48,229 bases of DNA from Vibrio sp. 10N.261.55.A7 (GTDB taxonomy: Bacteria; Pseudomonadota; Gammaproteobacteria; Enterobacterales; Vibrionaceae). Location: positions 2,595 to 50,823 of the forward strand of contig NZ_MCWZ01000287.1 in NCBI RefSeq assembly GCF_002877365.1. Direction: 5' to 3'. Below are positions 7,328-17,634 of the stretch, in pieces (the first letter of the stretch is position 1; every line of letters starts with the position of its first letter). The notes under the pieces were generated by a model. It was given only the letters and a program-made list of their open reading frames with translations, was not told the origin of the DNA and searched no databases. A program made the translations under genes and the position numbers.

Positions 7328-8398
7328 TTAGAGTTTTCTTCTCATTAACGCTATAGCAACCGTTAAGAACACAATGCTCGGAGCAATGGCACCGAATGCA
7401 GGAGGGAAACCATACACCAAGCTTAATGGTCCAAAGAACTCACTCGATATATAGAAGGTGAAACCCGCTACAACGCCAGAAAGTATTCTTGCGCCCATGG
7501 TAACGGTTCGTAGTGGGCCAAAAATAAACGATAACGCCATCAACATCATTACGGCAATGGAAAATGGCTGAATCACCTTACGCCATAAGGCCAATTCATA
7601 CCGCGAAGAATCCAACTCAGACGCATTTAAGTAACCAACATAGTCAAATAACCCAGAAAGAGAGAGTTCTTCAGGTTTTACCGTGACTACCGCCAATTTA
7701 TCTGGTTCTAGTGAGGTCGTCCAACGATACTCAGGTAGCTTATCTTTAGACAACTCAATCCCATCGCGCATATCGGTTACTTCAACGTTTTTCAGCAACC
7801 ACTCATTATCTTGAAGGTAATCGGCAGATTTTGCGTATACCACCGTTTCAAGCTCTTTATTGGCATCAAAACGCCACATATTAAGCGACAGTAATTCGTC
7901 ATCATCGACTTTTCCAATAAAGATAAAATCATTGGCATCACGAGCCCAAACCCCAGTTCTCACAGATAGAAGCTGACCACCCGATGTCGCAAAAGCTCTT
8001 AAGTCTCGCGCCATCTTCTGTGCTTGAGGTGCACCCCATTGACCAAGCAAGGTCACAACGATCATCAGAGGAACAGCGGTTTTTAATACCGACATACCAA
8101 TATCAAGTTTTGAAAACCCTGACGCCTGCATGACCACTAGCTCAGAGCTTGACGCCAACATGCCTAAGCCGATCAACGCACCGAGTAGCGCAGCCATAGG
8201 GAAAAACATCTCGATATCCCGAGGAATACTCAAGACAACAAATAACAACGCTTGAATCAAATCGTAGGTACCGTCTCCGACTTTTCTCAGTTGCTCTACG
8301 TACTTAATGATCGCAGATAACCCAACAAACGTCGTTAACACCAAAGAGGTCGTCGCAATGATCGTTTTACCGATATATAAATCTAGAATCTTAAACAC
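7328..8398 (-). CDS. lptG: LPS export ABC transporter permease LptG
   Basis: A 356-residue inner-membrane protein of the YjgP/YjgQ family. It forms the LptB2FG complex with LptF, which extracts lipopolysaccharide from the inner membrane. The N-terminus (MFKILDLYIGKTII) and the segment DIEMFFPMAALLGALIGLGMLASSSELVVMQ are typical. Three N-terminal membrane helices, a periplasmic beta-jellyroll domain (about 130-260) and three C-terminal helices are visible. Its start overlaps the end of lptF by 8 bp, so translation is probably coupled. It is last in the operon. Confidence 0.96.
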   Translation of the reverse strand: MFKILDLYIGKTIIATTSLVLTTFVGLSAIIKYVEQLRKVGDGTYDLIQALLFVVLSIPRDIEMFFPMAALLGALIGLGMLASSSELVVMQASGFSKLDIGMSVLKTAVPLMIVVTLLGQWGAPQAQKMARDLRAFATSGGQLLSVRTGVWARDANDFIFIGKVDDDELLSLNMWRFDANKELETVVYAKSADYLQDNEWLLKNVEVTDMRDGIELSKDKLPEYRWTTSLEPDKLAVVTVKPEELSLSGLFDYVGYLNASELDSSRYELALWRKVIQPFSIAVMMLMALSFIFGPLRTVTMGARILSGVVAGFTFYISSEFFGPLSLVYGFPPAFGAIAPSIVFLTVAIALMRRKL

Positions 8399-9503
8399 TG
8401 GCTTTGGCTACCTTTTTTTGTCTAATACGATCTTTGAATTGTCTTACTGGGATACTGTCCATCATGTTCGCACCAATCGCAGCAAGCAACAGAGCCGTAT
8501 TAATCGGCCACATACCCACCATAATAGGGATTGACCCATCTTCTATCGCAGATTTAGTCGCACTGATTGATAAAAAGTAGGCAAGATAAATCAATATAGC
8601 CGGGCCCATTTTGGCAAATCGCCCCTGACGAGGGTTAACCGCAGACAGTGGCACCACCAACATGGTAAGCAATGGAATACAAAGCACGAGGGATATTCGC
8701 CACTGCAGTTCTGCGTGCGCACTTTTATCGCCACTTCGGATCAAATCAATCGTTGATTTTGCTTCCCAGTCACGCCATTTGGGTTTGACATCTCGCTGTC
8801 CAATCAGGCCATCATACTCATCGAAGTTGGTATTTCGATAATCAAGTCGAGTCGGAATCCCTTCATAACGAATACCGTCATACATGGTGATGACTTGTCG
8901 ACCGTCGCTCGTCTCTTTTACATCACCAGTATCAGAAAACATCACACTTGGCAGAATCGTACCGCTTGGACGCAGTTGCGCGACAAACACGTTGTACATC
9001 TTCTTATCTTGAATATCATCGATAAATACAACAGAAGAGCCATCTGGCGTACGTTGAAAGGTACCTTTTTGCAGTAAATCGACCGTATTCTCAGATTCGA
9101 GCTGCTCCATTAACTGCGTCTCTTTTTCTTGACTCCAAGGGGCAAGCCAAAAAGAGTTAAACGCTGCAATTGCACCTGTGATCAACGCCAAATACAAGGC
9201 GGCCTGAATCAAAAATTTATTCCCGATCCCTGTCGCGTTCATCACCGTTATCTCACTTTCTGCGTATAAGCGGCCAAAAGTGAGCAAAATACCGATGAAA
9301 AGACTTAACGGAAGCATCAACAAACCCATCGTCGGCATGTTCAAACTTACAATCGATAAAATCATACGTGCAGGTATTTCACCGTCAGATGCCTCTGCCA
9401 GTACACGGATAAACTTTTGGCTCAGAAACACAAGAAAAAGCACGAAAAATATCGCTAATTGGCTTTTGAGTGTCTCGCGGATCAAATATCTAACAATAAT
9501 CAC
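8391..9503 (-). CDS. lptF: LPS export ABC transporter permease LptF
   Basis: A 370-residue partner of LptG with the same layout of six membrane helices and a central periplasmic domain. The N-terminal IIVRYLIRETLKSQLAIFFV and the VPLSAVNPRQGRFAKM stretch are highly typical of LptF. The start codon is GTG, as in E. coli lptF. It is divergent from pepA across a 191-bp gap, the conserved gammaproteobacterial order, and is followed directly by lptG. Confidence 0.96.
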   Translation of the reverse strand: MIIVRYLIRETLKSQLAIFFVLFLVFLSQKFIRVLAEASDGEIPARMILSIVSLNMPTMGLLMLPLSLFIGILLTFGRLYAESEITVMNATGIGNKFLIQAALYLALITGAIAAFNSFWLAPWSQEKETQLMEQLESENTVDLLQKGTFQRTPDGSSVVFIDDIQDKKMYNVFVAQLRPSGTILPSVMFSDTGDVKETSDGRQVITMYDGIRYEGIPTRLDYRNTNFDEYDGLIGQRDVKPKWRDWEAKSTIDLIRSGDKSAHAELQWRISLVLCIPLLTMLVVPLSAVNPRQGRFAKMGPAILIYLAYFLSISATKSAIEDGSIPIMVGMWPINTALLLAAIGANMMDSIPVRQFKDRIRQKKVAKASV

Positions 9504-9694
9504 GCTGAAAGTACCTATAGAAAACTTGTTTTTTTGGTTGAATCACTATAATTTCCCGATGAACCTTTTATTTTTAAAATTTTCACTAACTGTTAGTTCG
9601 CTTAATTAAAACGTAGTTCCAAGTATGGATTCAACAAGTAAGCTCGCATTATCTAACATTTAGTTCTATTTGTCTTCAGGATGTAGGAGTACGC

Positions 9695-11203
9695 ATGGAG
9701 TTCAACGTAAAAAGTGGCAGTCCAGAGAAGCAACGCAGCGCTTGTATCGTTGTTGGAGTGTTCGAACCAAGACGCCTTTCTCCGGTCGCAGAACAGCTGG
9801 ATAAAATCAGTGATGGCTACATAAGCTCATTACTTCGCCGTGGTGATCTTGAAGGAAAGCCTGGTCAGATGCTACTTCTGCATCAAGTACCCGGTGTTCT
9901 ATCTGAACGTGTTTTGTTAGTCGGTTGTGGTAAAGAGCGTGAGCTTGGTGAGCGCCAATACAAAGAAATCATTCAAAAAACCATCAGCACTCTAAACGAA
10001 ACAGGTTCTATGGAAGCAGTGTGCTTCTTAACTGAATTACACGTTAAAGGCCGCGATACTTACTGGAAAGTGCGTCAAGCAGTAGAAGCCACCAAAGATG
10101 GCCTTTACACGTTTGATCAATTCAAGAGCAACAAGCCTGAAACACGTCGTCCACTGCGTAAATTGGTCTTTAACGTACCAACACGTCGTGAACTTAGCCA
10201 AGGCGAAAAAGCGATTGCTCATGGCCTTGCTATCTCATCGGGTGTTAAAGCGTCTAAAGATCTTGGCAACATGCCGCCAAACATTGCTAACCCTGCCTAC
10301 CTTGCCTCTCAAGCTCGCCGTTTAGCGGATGATTACGAAACCGTCTCTACAAAGATCATCGGTGAAGAAGAGATGGCGAAGTTAGGCATGACGTCTTACC
10401 TAGCTGTTGGCCGTGGTTCTAAGAATGAATCTATGATGTCTATCATGGAGTACAAAGGTCATGCCGATCCTGATGCGAAACCGATTGTACTTGTGGGTAA
10501 AGGCCTAACATTCGATTCAGGTGGTATTTCTCTTAAACCAGGCGAAGCCATGGATGAGATGAAGTACGACATGTGTGGTGCCGCATCTGTATTTGGCACG
10601 ATGAAAGCACTAGCAAAACTGAACCTGCCTATTAACGTAACTGCTGTTCTTGCGGGTTGTGAAAACATGCCTGGCAGCAATGCTTACCGTCCAGGTGACA
10701 TTCTAACCACCATGTCAGGTCAAACCGTTGAAGTATTGAATACCGATGCGGAAGGCCGTCTCGTTCTTTGTGATGCTTTAACGTACGTTGAGCGTTTTGA
10801 ACCAGAGTGTGTCATTGACGTGGCTACATTGACCGGTGCTTGTGTTATGGCGCTAGGTCACCACATCAGTGCGGTTCTATCAAATCACAACCCACTGTCA
10901 CATGAACTCGTTAACGCTTCAGAGCAAGCAAGTGACCGCGCATGGCGCATGCCAATGGCTGACGAGTATCACGAACAGCTAAAGAGCCCGTTTGCTGATA
11001 TGGCAAACATTGGTGGCCGCCCAGCCGGTACCATTACCGCTGGCTGTTTCTTATCTAAATTTGCTAAGAAATACCACTGGGCGCACCTAGATATCGCAGG
11101 AACAGCTTGGAAATCAGGTGCAGCGAAAGGCTCTACTGGTCGTCCAGTCTCAATGCTTGTCCAGTTCTTGCTCAACAGAAGTGGCCAAGAAGGCGAAGAG
11201 TAA
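9695..11203 (+). CDS. pepA: Leucyl aminopeptidase (M17), PepA
   Basis: A 502-residue cytoplasmic zinc or manganese aminopeptidase releasing N-terminal residues from peptides. The C-terminal catalytic domain carries the metal-binding [10 protein letters not shown] (about 271-280) and NTDAEGRL (about 348-355), plus [13 protein letters not shown] near the end. The N-terminal domain is the regulatory/DNA-binding half known from E. coli PepA, which also acts in carAB control and plasmid recombination; those extra roles are inferred. A terminator follows, and holC starts 81 bp downstream. Confidence 0.97.
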   Translation: MEFNVKSGSPEKQRSACIVVGVFEPRRLSPVAEQLDKISDGYISSLLRRGDLEGKPGQMLLLHQVPGVLSERVLLVGCGKERELGERQYKEIIQKTISTLNETGSMEAVCFLTELHVKGRDTYWKVRQAVEATKDGLYTFDQFKSNKPETRRPLRKLVFNVPTRRELSQGEKAIAHGLAISSGVKASKDLGNMPPNIANPAYLASQARRLADDYETVSTKIIGEEEMAKLGMTSYLAVGRGSKNESMMSIMEYKGHADPDAKPIVLVGKGLTFDSGGISLKPGEAMDEMKYDMCGAASVFGTMKALAKLNLPINVTAVLAGCENMPGSNAYRPGDILTTMSGQTVEVLNTDAEGRLVLCDALTYVERFEPECVIDVATLTGACVMALGHHISAVLSNHNPLSHELVNASEQASDRAWRMPMADEYHEQLKSPFADMANIGGRPAGTITAGCFLSKFAKKYHWAHLDIAGTAWKSGAAKGSTGRPVSMLVQFLLNRSGQEGEE

Positions 11204-11209
11204 TCTTCC

Positions 11210-11234
11210 AAAGGGCCGAAAGGCCCTTTTTTAT
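11210..11234 (+). terminator. Terminator of pepA
   Basis: AAAGGGCC-GAA-AGGCCCTTTTTT, about 8 bp after the pepA stop codon. It is short and GC-rich with a good T-run. Confidence 0.85.
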
Positions 11235-11284
11235 TATCCGTAATAAACACGACAGCAACTTCCAACACAAATCACTGAGAGAAC

Positions 11285-11734
11285 ATGGCCAACGCAACCT
11301 TCTACATTGTGAGCGAACAAAGCCCTCAAGCTAAAGAAGCGGGCTTTGATACTTATGTACTTTTCCTCAGCCAACACTTTGCGAATCAAGGCGCTAAAGT
11401 ATATTTAAACTGCCACGATCAAACGCATGCAGAGCGACTGGCGGAGCTATTTTGGCAAACAGATTCGGACGATTACATCGCTCATAATTTGGTTGGGGAA
11501 GGTCCCAAGTATGGGACGAATATAGAGGTAGGTCATCAGAATGCCAAGCCAAATTGGAATCGCCAAATCGTAATTAATTTGGCGGATAATAATACAACCT
11601 TTGCGCAGCAGTTCTCCGAGGTGGTAGACTTCGTCCCTTGCGAAGAAAATGCTAAGCAACAGGCTCGAAATCGGTATAAAATCTACCGACAAGCAGGCTT
11701 TAATCTGCAAACAATCGAGATCCAACATCCGTAG
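11285..11734 (+). CDS. holC: DNA polymerase III subunit chi, HolC
   Basis: A 149-residue single-domain protein that joins the clamp loader (through psi, HolD) to single-strand binding protein. The N-terminal ATFYIVSEQ, the middle HNLVGEGPKYGTNIEVGH and the later VINLADNNTTFAQQFSEVVDFVP are typical of the family. It sits between pepA and valS, the conserved order, and the valS start lies about 100 bp downstream. Confidence 0.94.
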   Translation: MANATFYIVSEQSPQAKEAGFDTYVLFLSQHFANQGAKVYLNCHDQTHAERLAELFWQTDSDDYIAHNLVGEGPKYGTNIEVGHQNAKPNWNRQIVINLADNNTTFAQQFSEVVDFVPCEENAKQQARNRYKIYRQAGFNLQTIEIQHP

Positions 11735-11836
11735 TTAAACCTCATAGTTAAAGCTATCTTTGAATTTATCGTCAAGAAGCTTCACTTATGAAGTTTGACC
11801 AAGATTAACCATTCACAGTATCCGTTTAAGAGCACT

Positions 11837-14710
11837 ATGGAAAAGACATACAACCCAACATCAATCGAACAAGCTCTGTATCAGACTTGGGAAGAGAAAG
11901 GCTACTTTAAGCCACACGGTGACACATCAAAAGAAGCGTACAGCATCATGATACCGCCACCGAACGTCACTGGTAGCCTGCACATGGGTCACGCGTTCCA
12001 AGATACCATCATGGATACGCTTATCCGTGCCCAGCGTATGAAAGGCAAGAATACACTTTGGCAGGTGGGTACTGACCACGCGGGCATCGCCACTCAAATG
12101 GTTGTTGAGCGTAAGATTGCTGCTGAAGAAGGCAAAACAAAACACGACTACGGCCGTGACGCTTTCATCGACAAGATCTGGGAATGGAAAGGCGAATCAG
12201 GTGGCACGATCACTCAGCAACTTCGTCGTCTTGGTGCCTCTGTAGATTGGGATCGTGAGCGATTCACTATGGATGACGGCCTATCGGCTGCGACGCAAGA
12301 AGTGTTTGTTCGTCTATACGAAGAAGACCTCATCTACCGTGGTAAGCGTCTAGTAAACTGGGATCCGAAACTGCACACTGCGATTTCTGATCTTGAAGTT
12401 GAAAACAAAGACAAAAAAGGGTTCATGTGGCACTTCCGCTACCCGCTAGCGAACGGTGTAAAAACAGCTGATGGCAAAGACTACATTGTTGTAGCAACGA
12501 CGCGTCCAGAAACTATGCTTGGTGATACTGGCGTAGCCGTAAACCCAGAAGATCCACGTTACAAAGATCTTATCGGTAAAGAAATCCTACTTCCTGTTGT
12601 TAACCGTCTCATCCCTATCGTAGGCGATGAGCACGCTGACATGGAAAAAGGCACAGGTTGTGTAAAAATCACCCCTGCTCATGACTTTAACGATTACGAA
12701 GTGGGTAAGCGCCACAGCCTACCAATGATCAACATCCTAACGTTCAACGCTGATATCCGTGATGCTGCTGAAGTATTCACAACCAACGGCGAAGAAAGTG
12801 ATGTTTACTCTACAGACATCCCTGCTAAGTACCAAGGCATGGAGCGCTTTGCTGCTCGTAAAGCTATCGTTGCTGAATTCGAAGAACTTGGTCTACTAGA
12901 CGAGATAAAAGATCACGACCTAACCGTACCTTACGGCGACCGTGGTGGTGTGGTTATCGAACCGATGCTGACTGACCAATGGTATGTGCGCACTGCACCT
13001 CTTGCAGAACCTGCAGTGAAAGCCGTTGAAGATGGTCAAATCCAGTTCGTACCTAAGCAGTACGAAAACATGTATTTCGCGTGGATGCGTGACGTGCAAG
13101 ACTGGTGTATCTCTCGTCAACTTTGGTGGGGCCACCGTATCCCAGCATGGTACGACAACGATGGTAAAGTTTACGTAGGTCGCACTGAAGAAGAAGTTCG
13201 TGAAAAGAACAACCTAGCACCAGTTGTTGTGCTTAAGCAAGACGACGACGTACTGGATACTTGGTTCTCTTCTGCACTTTGGACGTTCGGCACGCAAGGC
13301 TGGCCTGAAGATACTGAAGCACTAAAAACATTCCACCCATCTGAAGTCCTAGTATCTGGTTTTGATATTATCTTCTTCTGGGTTGCTCGTATGATCATGA
13401 TGACCATGCACTTCGTGAAAGACGAAGATGGCAAGGCTCAAGTCCCTTTCAAGACGGTTTACATGACGGGTCTTATCCGTGATGAAAACGGCGACAAGAT
13501 GTCTAAGTCAAAAGGTAACGTACTTGACCCAATCGACATGATTGACGGCATCGGCCTTGAAGAGCTAGTAGAGAAGCGTTGTGGCAACATGATGCAACCT
13601 AAACTGGCTGCTAAGATCGAAAAAGCAACACGTAAAACTTTCGAAAACGGTATCGAACCATACGGTACTGACGCACTGCGTTTCACTCTTGCTGCTATGG
13701 CTTCAACTGGCCGTGACATCAACTGGGACATGAAGCGTCTTGAAGGTTACCGTAACTTCTGTAACAAGCTATGGAACGCAAGCCGTTACGTACTGATGAA
13801 CACAGAAGAGCACGATTGTGGCATGTCACTGTCTGTTGAAGACCGTGCAAACATGGAATTCTCTCTAGCAGACAAGTGGATTGAATCTCAGTTTGAAGTG
13901 GCAGCGAAAGAATTTAACGCTCACCTAGACAACTACCGTCTAGACATGGCAGCCAACACGCTTTACGAATTCATCTGGAACCAATTCTGTGACTGGTACC
14001 TAGAACTAACGAAACCTGTTCTTTGGAAAGGCACTGAAGCTCAACAGCAAGCAACTCGTTACACGCTGATCACGGTTCTAGAGAAGACACTGCGTCTGGC
14101 TCACTCTGTTCTTCCTTACATCACTGAATCTATCTGGCAAAGCGTTAAGCCGCTAGTAGACGGCGTTGAAGGTGAGACAATCATGACGCAAGCGCTTCCT
14201 CAGTTTAACGAAGATAACTTCAATGCTGAGATCGTAGAAGACATCGAATGGGTTAAGACTTTCATCACTGCTATCCGTAACCTACGTGCGGAATACGACA
14301 TTGCCCCAAGCAAAGGCTTAGAGGTAATGATTAAAGTAGCGGATGAAAAAGATGCGGCTCGTATCGAAGCAAACAAGATCGTTCTTACTTCTCTAGCGAA
14401 ACTAGATGACATCAAAGTACTGGCTGATGGCGAAGTGACGCCAGCTTGTGCAACGAAGCTTGTTGGTAAATCTGAATTGATGATCCCAATGGCGGGTCTT
14501 ATCGACAAAGATGCAGAACTTGCTCGTCTAGATAAAGAAGTGGCTAAGACTCAAGGCGAAATCAAGCGTATCGAAGGTAAGCTAGGTAACGAAGGTTTCG
14601 TTGCGAAAGCCCCAGAAGCGGTTATCGCGAAAGAGCGTGAAAAGCTTGAAAGCTACCAAGAAACGCTTGTGAAGCTTGAAGAGCAAAAAGCGACCATTGC
14701 AGCTTTGTAA
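11837..14710 (+). CDS. valS: Valyl-tRNA synthetase
   Basis: A 957-residue class I synthetase charging tRNA-Val. The signature HMGH (HIGH motif) is at 49-52 and KMSKS at 554-558. The large CP1 editing domain between them includes [13 protein letters not shown]. The C-terminal coiled-coil tRNA-binding arm (about 890-957, rich in K, E and A) is complete. The frame runs 14 codons further upstream to a TTG, but the ATG at 11837, preceded by AAGAG, matches the usual N-terminus ([19 protein letters not shown]). A strong terminator follows. Confidence 0.97.
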   Translation: MEKTYNPTSIEQALYQTWEEKGYFKPHGDTSKEAYSIMIPPPNVTGSLHMGHAFQDTIMDTLIRAQRMKGKNTLWQVGTDHAGIATQMVVERKIAAEEGKTKHDYGRDAFIDKIWEWKGESGGTITQQLRRLGASVDWDRERFTMDDGLSAATQEVFVRLYEEDLIYRGKRLVNWDPKLHTAISDLEVENKDKKGFMWHFRYPLANGVKTADGKDYIVVATTRPETMLGDTGVAVNPEDPRYKDLIGKEILLPVVNRLIPIVGDEHADMEKGTGCVKITPAHDFNDYEVGKRHSLPMINILTFNADIRDAAEVFTTNGEESDVYSTDIPAKYQGMERFAARKAIVAEFEELGLLDEIKDHDLTVPYGDRGGVVIEPMLTDQWYVRTAPLAEPAVKAVEDGQIQFVPKQYENMYFAWMRDVQDWCISRQLWWGHRIPAWYDNDGKVYVGRTEEEVREKNNLAPVVVLKQDDDVLDTWFSSALWTFGTQGWPEDTEALKTFHPSEVLVSGFDIIFFWVARMIMMTMHFVKDEDGKAQVPFKTVYMTGLIRDENGDKMSKSKGNVLDPIDMIDGIGLEELVEKRCGNMMQPKLAAKIEKATRKTFENGIEPYGTDALRFTLAAMASTGRDINWDMKRLEGYRNFCNKLWNASRYVLMNTEEHDCGMSLSVEDRANMEFSLADKWIESQFEVAAKEFNAHLDNYRLDMAANTLYEFIWNQFCDWYLELTKPVLWKGTEAQQQATRYTLITVLEKTLRLAHSVLPYITESIWQSVKPLVDGVEGETIMTQALPQFNEDNFNAEIVEDIEWVKTFITAIRNLRAEYDIAPSKGLEVMIKVADEKDAARIEANKIVLTSLAKLDDIKVLADGEVTPACATKLVGKSELMIPMAGLIDKDAELARLDKEVAKTQGEIKRIEGKLGNEGFVAKAPEAVIAKEREKLESYQETLVKLEEQKATIAAL

Positions 14711-14729
14711 ATCACATAACTGATTGATC

Positions 14730-14760
14730 AAAGGCCGGCTTTTTAGTCGGCCTTTTTTTA
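14730..14760 (+). terminator. Terminator of valS
   Basis: AAGGCCGGCT-TTTT-AGTCGGCCTT followed by a T-run. It is a 10-bp stem with one G-U pair, 20 bp after the stop codon. Confidence 0.92.
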
Positions 14761-14862
14761 TTTTCAACGATATGAGCTAACTTTTCTCACCATAATTGAT
14801 TGGATAACTTGAGGTTTATATTCTAATTTTATAAGAGAACATAAAATTAGTAGGGTTTATAA

Positions 14863-15588
14863 ATGCGACCACTTTTTTCCATCATGGGAACAATAATTCT
14901 GTTGCTTAACTCCTCATTTCTTCTAGCTCAGGAAGATAACAAGGTGATTAAAATCGCGGCAGGAGAATGGCCTCCGTTCATTGGGCAAGAGTTGGAAAAC
15001 TTTGGACAAGTAGGGAAAACGATTCAGGAAGTGTTCGCCCAGCAAGGCTATCAAGTTGAGTTCCATTTCTTGCCTTGGAAACGCGCCTTTAGTAAGACAA
15101 ATGATGGGGAGTTTGTCGCCACGGCGGTATGGATGTATACAGAAGAAAGGGCCGAATTATTTCACTACAGTGATCCGGTGGCGCAAGAGCAGTTTGTCTT
15201 TTTTCACCTAAAAGATAGCCCTTTCGAGTGGCAAACTCTCTCTGATATTCAAGGCTCTCATTTAGGCGGTGGACTGGGGTATAGTTATGGAGGGCAACTA
15301 GACAGCATGATAGAAAAAGAACAAGTCACAATCCATAGAGTCGAAGGCGTTCAAAAGGCGTTCCAACTGCTTGAATACCAAAGAGTTGACCTCTTTCCGG
15401 AAGAGAAGCACATAGGGCTATTCTATCTAGATAAAATGCCCGTTGAAACTCAAGAAAAAATCACCTATCACCCAACACCTTTCCTCGCCAACGACAGCTA
15501 TCTCATGTTTTCGAAGAATCATCCGGAAGCTGACAAACTCCTCAACATATTCAATCAAGGACTCGCGGCACTTAAAGAGGCACATTAG
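14863..15588 (+). CDS. Periplasmic solute-binding protein, family 3 type (orphan)
   Basis: A 241-residue exported protein with an N-terminal signal peptide (about 1-22, ending LLAQ). The following VIKIAAGEWPPFIGQELENFG and VGKTIQEVFAQQGYQVEFHFLPWKRAF are typical of the amino-acid-binding SBP_bac_3 fold. No transporter permease or ATPase gene lies nearby, and both neighbours are unrelated. Such orphan family 3 proteins are common in Vibrio and may act as sensors or as stray binding proteins; the ligand is unknown. Confidence 0.82.
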   Translation: MRPLFSIMGTIILLLNSSFLLAQEDNKVIKIAAGEWPPFIGQELENFGQVGKTIQEVFAQQGYQVEFHFLPWKRAFSKTNDGEFVATAVWMYTEERAELFHYSDPVAQEQFVFFHLKDSPFEWQTLSDIQGSHLGGGLGYSYGGQLDSMIEKEQVTIHRVEGVQKAFQLLEYQRVDLFPEEKHIGLFYLDKMPVETQEKITYHPTPFLANDSYLMFSKNHPEADKLLNIFNQGLAALKEAH

Positions 15589-15655
15589 TGAAAGTGCACT
15601 GTATCTCCCCTTTTCTCCAGTTCCTGTTTAAATGGCTTTATTTAAAGGAACTGGC

Positions 15656-16633
15656 TTAAACGACCCTGTTCTGCGCCCTTCCTTGTTGAAAGGCAACAAT
15701 GTTGTCTATCAAAATATCGGACAGCTTCTGAATCGAAGAGTCGCTTCCCCATGCGACATGAGGTGTTAACAACAAATTCGGTAGGTGCATATTCTGAATG
15801 AGTGGATTGCTGTCATCCGCAGGCTCTTGAGTAAATACATCAACGCCGGCTGCGCCTATTTCTCCTGATTTTAAAGCATCAACCAGCGCTTGTTCATCAA
15901 CAAGGCCGCCTCGACCCGTGTTAATTAAAATTGCGTTCGACTTCATTTTCTTAAGTTCCGGGCCCGCAATTAAATTCGTTGTTTGATCACTCAAAGGACA
16001 ATGAAGAGTGATGGCATCCGACAACTGCAACACCAACTCGAAAGGCAAATAGCCCTCGCGACAAGTGGACATATCGTTTGCATCACCACCTTTTCTCTCT
16101 GCAAACAGCACGTTCATACCTAGCGCTTTCGCTAAAGTAGCCGTTGCCTGCCCCAAAGCACCGCTGCCAATCACGCCCAATGTTGATCCCGCAATATCGC
16201 CAATTGGATGAGTAAAGAAGCAAAACTGTTTATCTCGCTGCCACTCTCCGGCCGCAATATCTTGATGGTACCCAACAAGGTTGCGTCTTAATGCGAATAG
16301 CATTGCCATCACGTGTTCGGGTACCGATTGAGTCGCGTATCCCTGAACGTTGGTCACCGCAATGTTCGCTTGCTGACAATAGGCAACATCAACATTGTTG
16401 TATCCCGTTGCCGATACGGCAATGAGTTTGAGTTTTGGAAGCTGAGACAATACAGACGCGGTGAGCACAACCTTGTTGGTGATCACGATGTCAGCATTGT
16501 TCAATCGCTCGATAATCTGGCTGTCAGAAGTGAAGTCATACTCAATCCACTCGTGTTCAAACGGCAATGTCGTCAATGAGATATGGCGTGGAATTGTCGC
16601 TCGATCTAAAAAAACCACTACAGGGCTGTTCAT
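15656..16633 (-). CDS. D-2-hydroxyacid dehydrogenase (NAD-dependent, hydroxypyruvate/glycerate type)
   Basis: A 325-residue dehydrogenase with an N-terminal catalytic domain and a Rossmann domain containing GVIGSGALGQ (about 154-163). The catalytic residues expected for the family are visible: Arg in INTGRGGLVDE, Glu in FTQEPADD and His in LTPHVAWGS. Sequence style is closest to glycerate/hydroxypyruvate reductases, but the true substrate cannot be read from the sequence. It runs alone, convergent with the preceding binding-protein gene, and the rluA stop lies about 75 bp upstream of its start. Confidence 0.88.
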   Translation of the reverse strand: MNSPVVVFLDRATIPRHISLTTLPFEHEWIEYDFTSDSQIIERLNNADIVITNKVVLTASVLSQLPKLKLIAVSATGYNNVDVAYCQQANIAVTNVQGYATQSVPEHVMAMLFALRRNLVGYHQDIAAGEWQRDKQFCFFTHPIGDIAGSTLGVIGSGALGQATATLAKALGMNVLFAERKGGDANDMSTCREGYLPFELVLQLSDAITLHCPLSDQTTNLIAGPELKKMKSNAILINTGRGGLVDEQALVDALKSGEIGAAGVDVFTQEPADDSNPLIQNMHLPNLLLTPHVAWGSDSSIQKLSDILIDNIVAFQQGRAQNRVV

Positions 16634-16708
16634 ATGTATTCCTTTATTGGCTAATACCTAATTCTTCACTTCCCACATTACCAATGTCGACGATTTATCC
16701 GTTTGTTA

Positions 16709-17446
16709 TTAGCAGCGCGGAAGCGTTTTATAGTCTGGCAGTGTTTCAGGGCAATCATAATGCTGTAAAACTTCAGCTTTCGCTTCTGGATAGAAATCAC
16801 ATGGCACAAATATGGTTTGTCTTTCATTGGTCGATGGATGGTAAAAACTCAGCTCTGCTGCATGCAGATCCAATCGCGAACTGAAAGCAAGCGCTTCTGG
16901 CGTCGCATAGAACTCATCACCAACAATAGGGTGACCCAGTGCCTGCATATGAACCCTCAGTTGATGAGACCGACCAGTAATAGGCAAAAGGCGAACAACC
17001 GATGTTTGCTCTTCTAGTTTGACGGATTGGTAGCCCGTTTGAGAGGGTTTTCCATCATCAAAACAGACTTTCTGTCTTGGCCTATTTGGCCAATCGCATA
17101 TGAGTGGCAGATCGACTTCACCTTGTTCAGGATTGAGATGCCCCCATACGCGAGCGTAATATATTTTGTGGGTTAGTCGATATTGAAACTGCTTTTTCAA
17201 TGACCGTTCTGCGTCTTTATTTTTAGCAAGCAGCATCAACCCTGACGTCGACATATCCAACCGGTGTACTACTTGAATCTCAGGGTACTCCTCAACCAAA
17301 CGACTCCACATACTGTCGTAATGCTCTGGCAACCGTCCAGGAACGGAAAGAAGCCCCGGTGGTTTGTTTACCGCAAGAATATCATCATCTTCATAGACGG
17401 TTTCAATCCAAGGGTCGGTTGGCGGTATGTATTCAAGCATGGCCAT
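16709..17446 (-). CDS. rluA: Dual-specificity pseudouridine synthase RluA
   Basis: A 245-residue enzyme that, in E. coli, makes pseudouridine at 23S rRNA position 746 and tRNA position 32. The N-terminal ILAVNKPPGLLSVPGR and the catalytic-Asp motif HRLDMSTSGLM are diagnostic. LICDWPNRPRQKVC and TGRSHQLRVHM match E. coli RluA closely. There is no S4 domain, as expected for RluA. The frame extends 18 codons upstream through a hydrophobic stretch. I chose the ATG at 17446 because the conserved N-terminus begins there; an ATG at 17440 is also possible. Confidence 0.93.
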   Translation of the reverse strand: MAMLEYIPPTDPWIETVYEDDDILAVNKPPGLLSVPGRLPEHYDSMWSRLVEEYPEIQVVHRLDMSTSGLMLLAKNKDAERSLKKQFQYRLTHKIYYARVWGHLNPEQGEVDLPLICDWPNRPRQKVCFDDGKPSQTGYQSVKLEEQTSVVRLLPITGRSHQLRVHMQALGHPIVGDEFYATPEALAFSSRLDLHAAELSFYHPSTNERQTIFVPCDFYPEAKAEVLQHYDCPETLPDYKTLPRC

Positions 17447-17634
17447 AAAAACGAGATCTCTGATGAAAAAAACGAATGAAATTATAGCAGCTATCCCCAC
17501 TCCCTCGAACGATTAGATTTGGATGCACTAATTCGTAAATTTTTATTGACGAGACTGTGAGTTATGATATCAATGTAAGATATTGACAAGTGATTTTATT
17601 ATAAAAACAAATAGATATAGGAATAACAATTAAC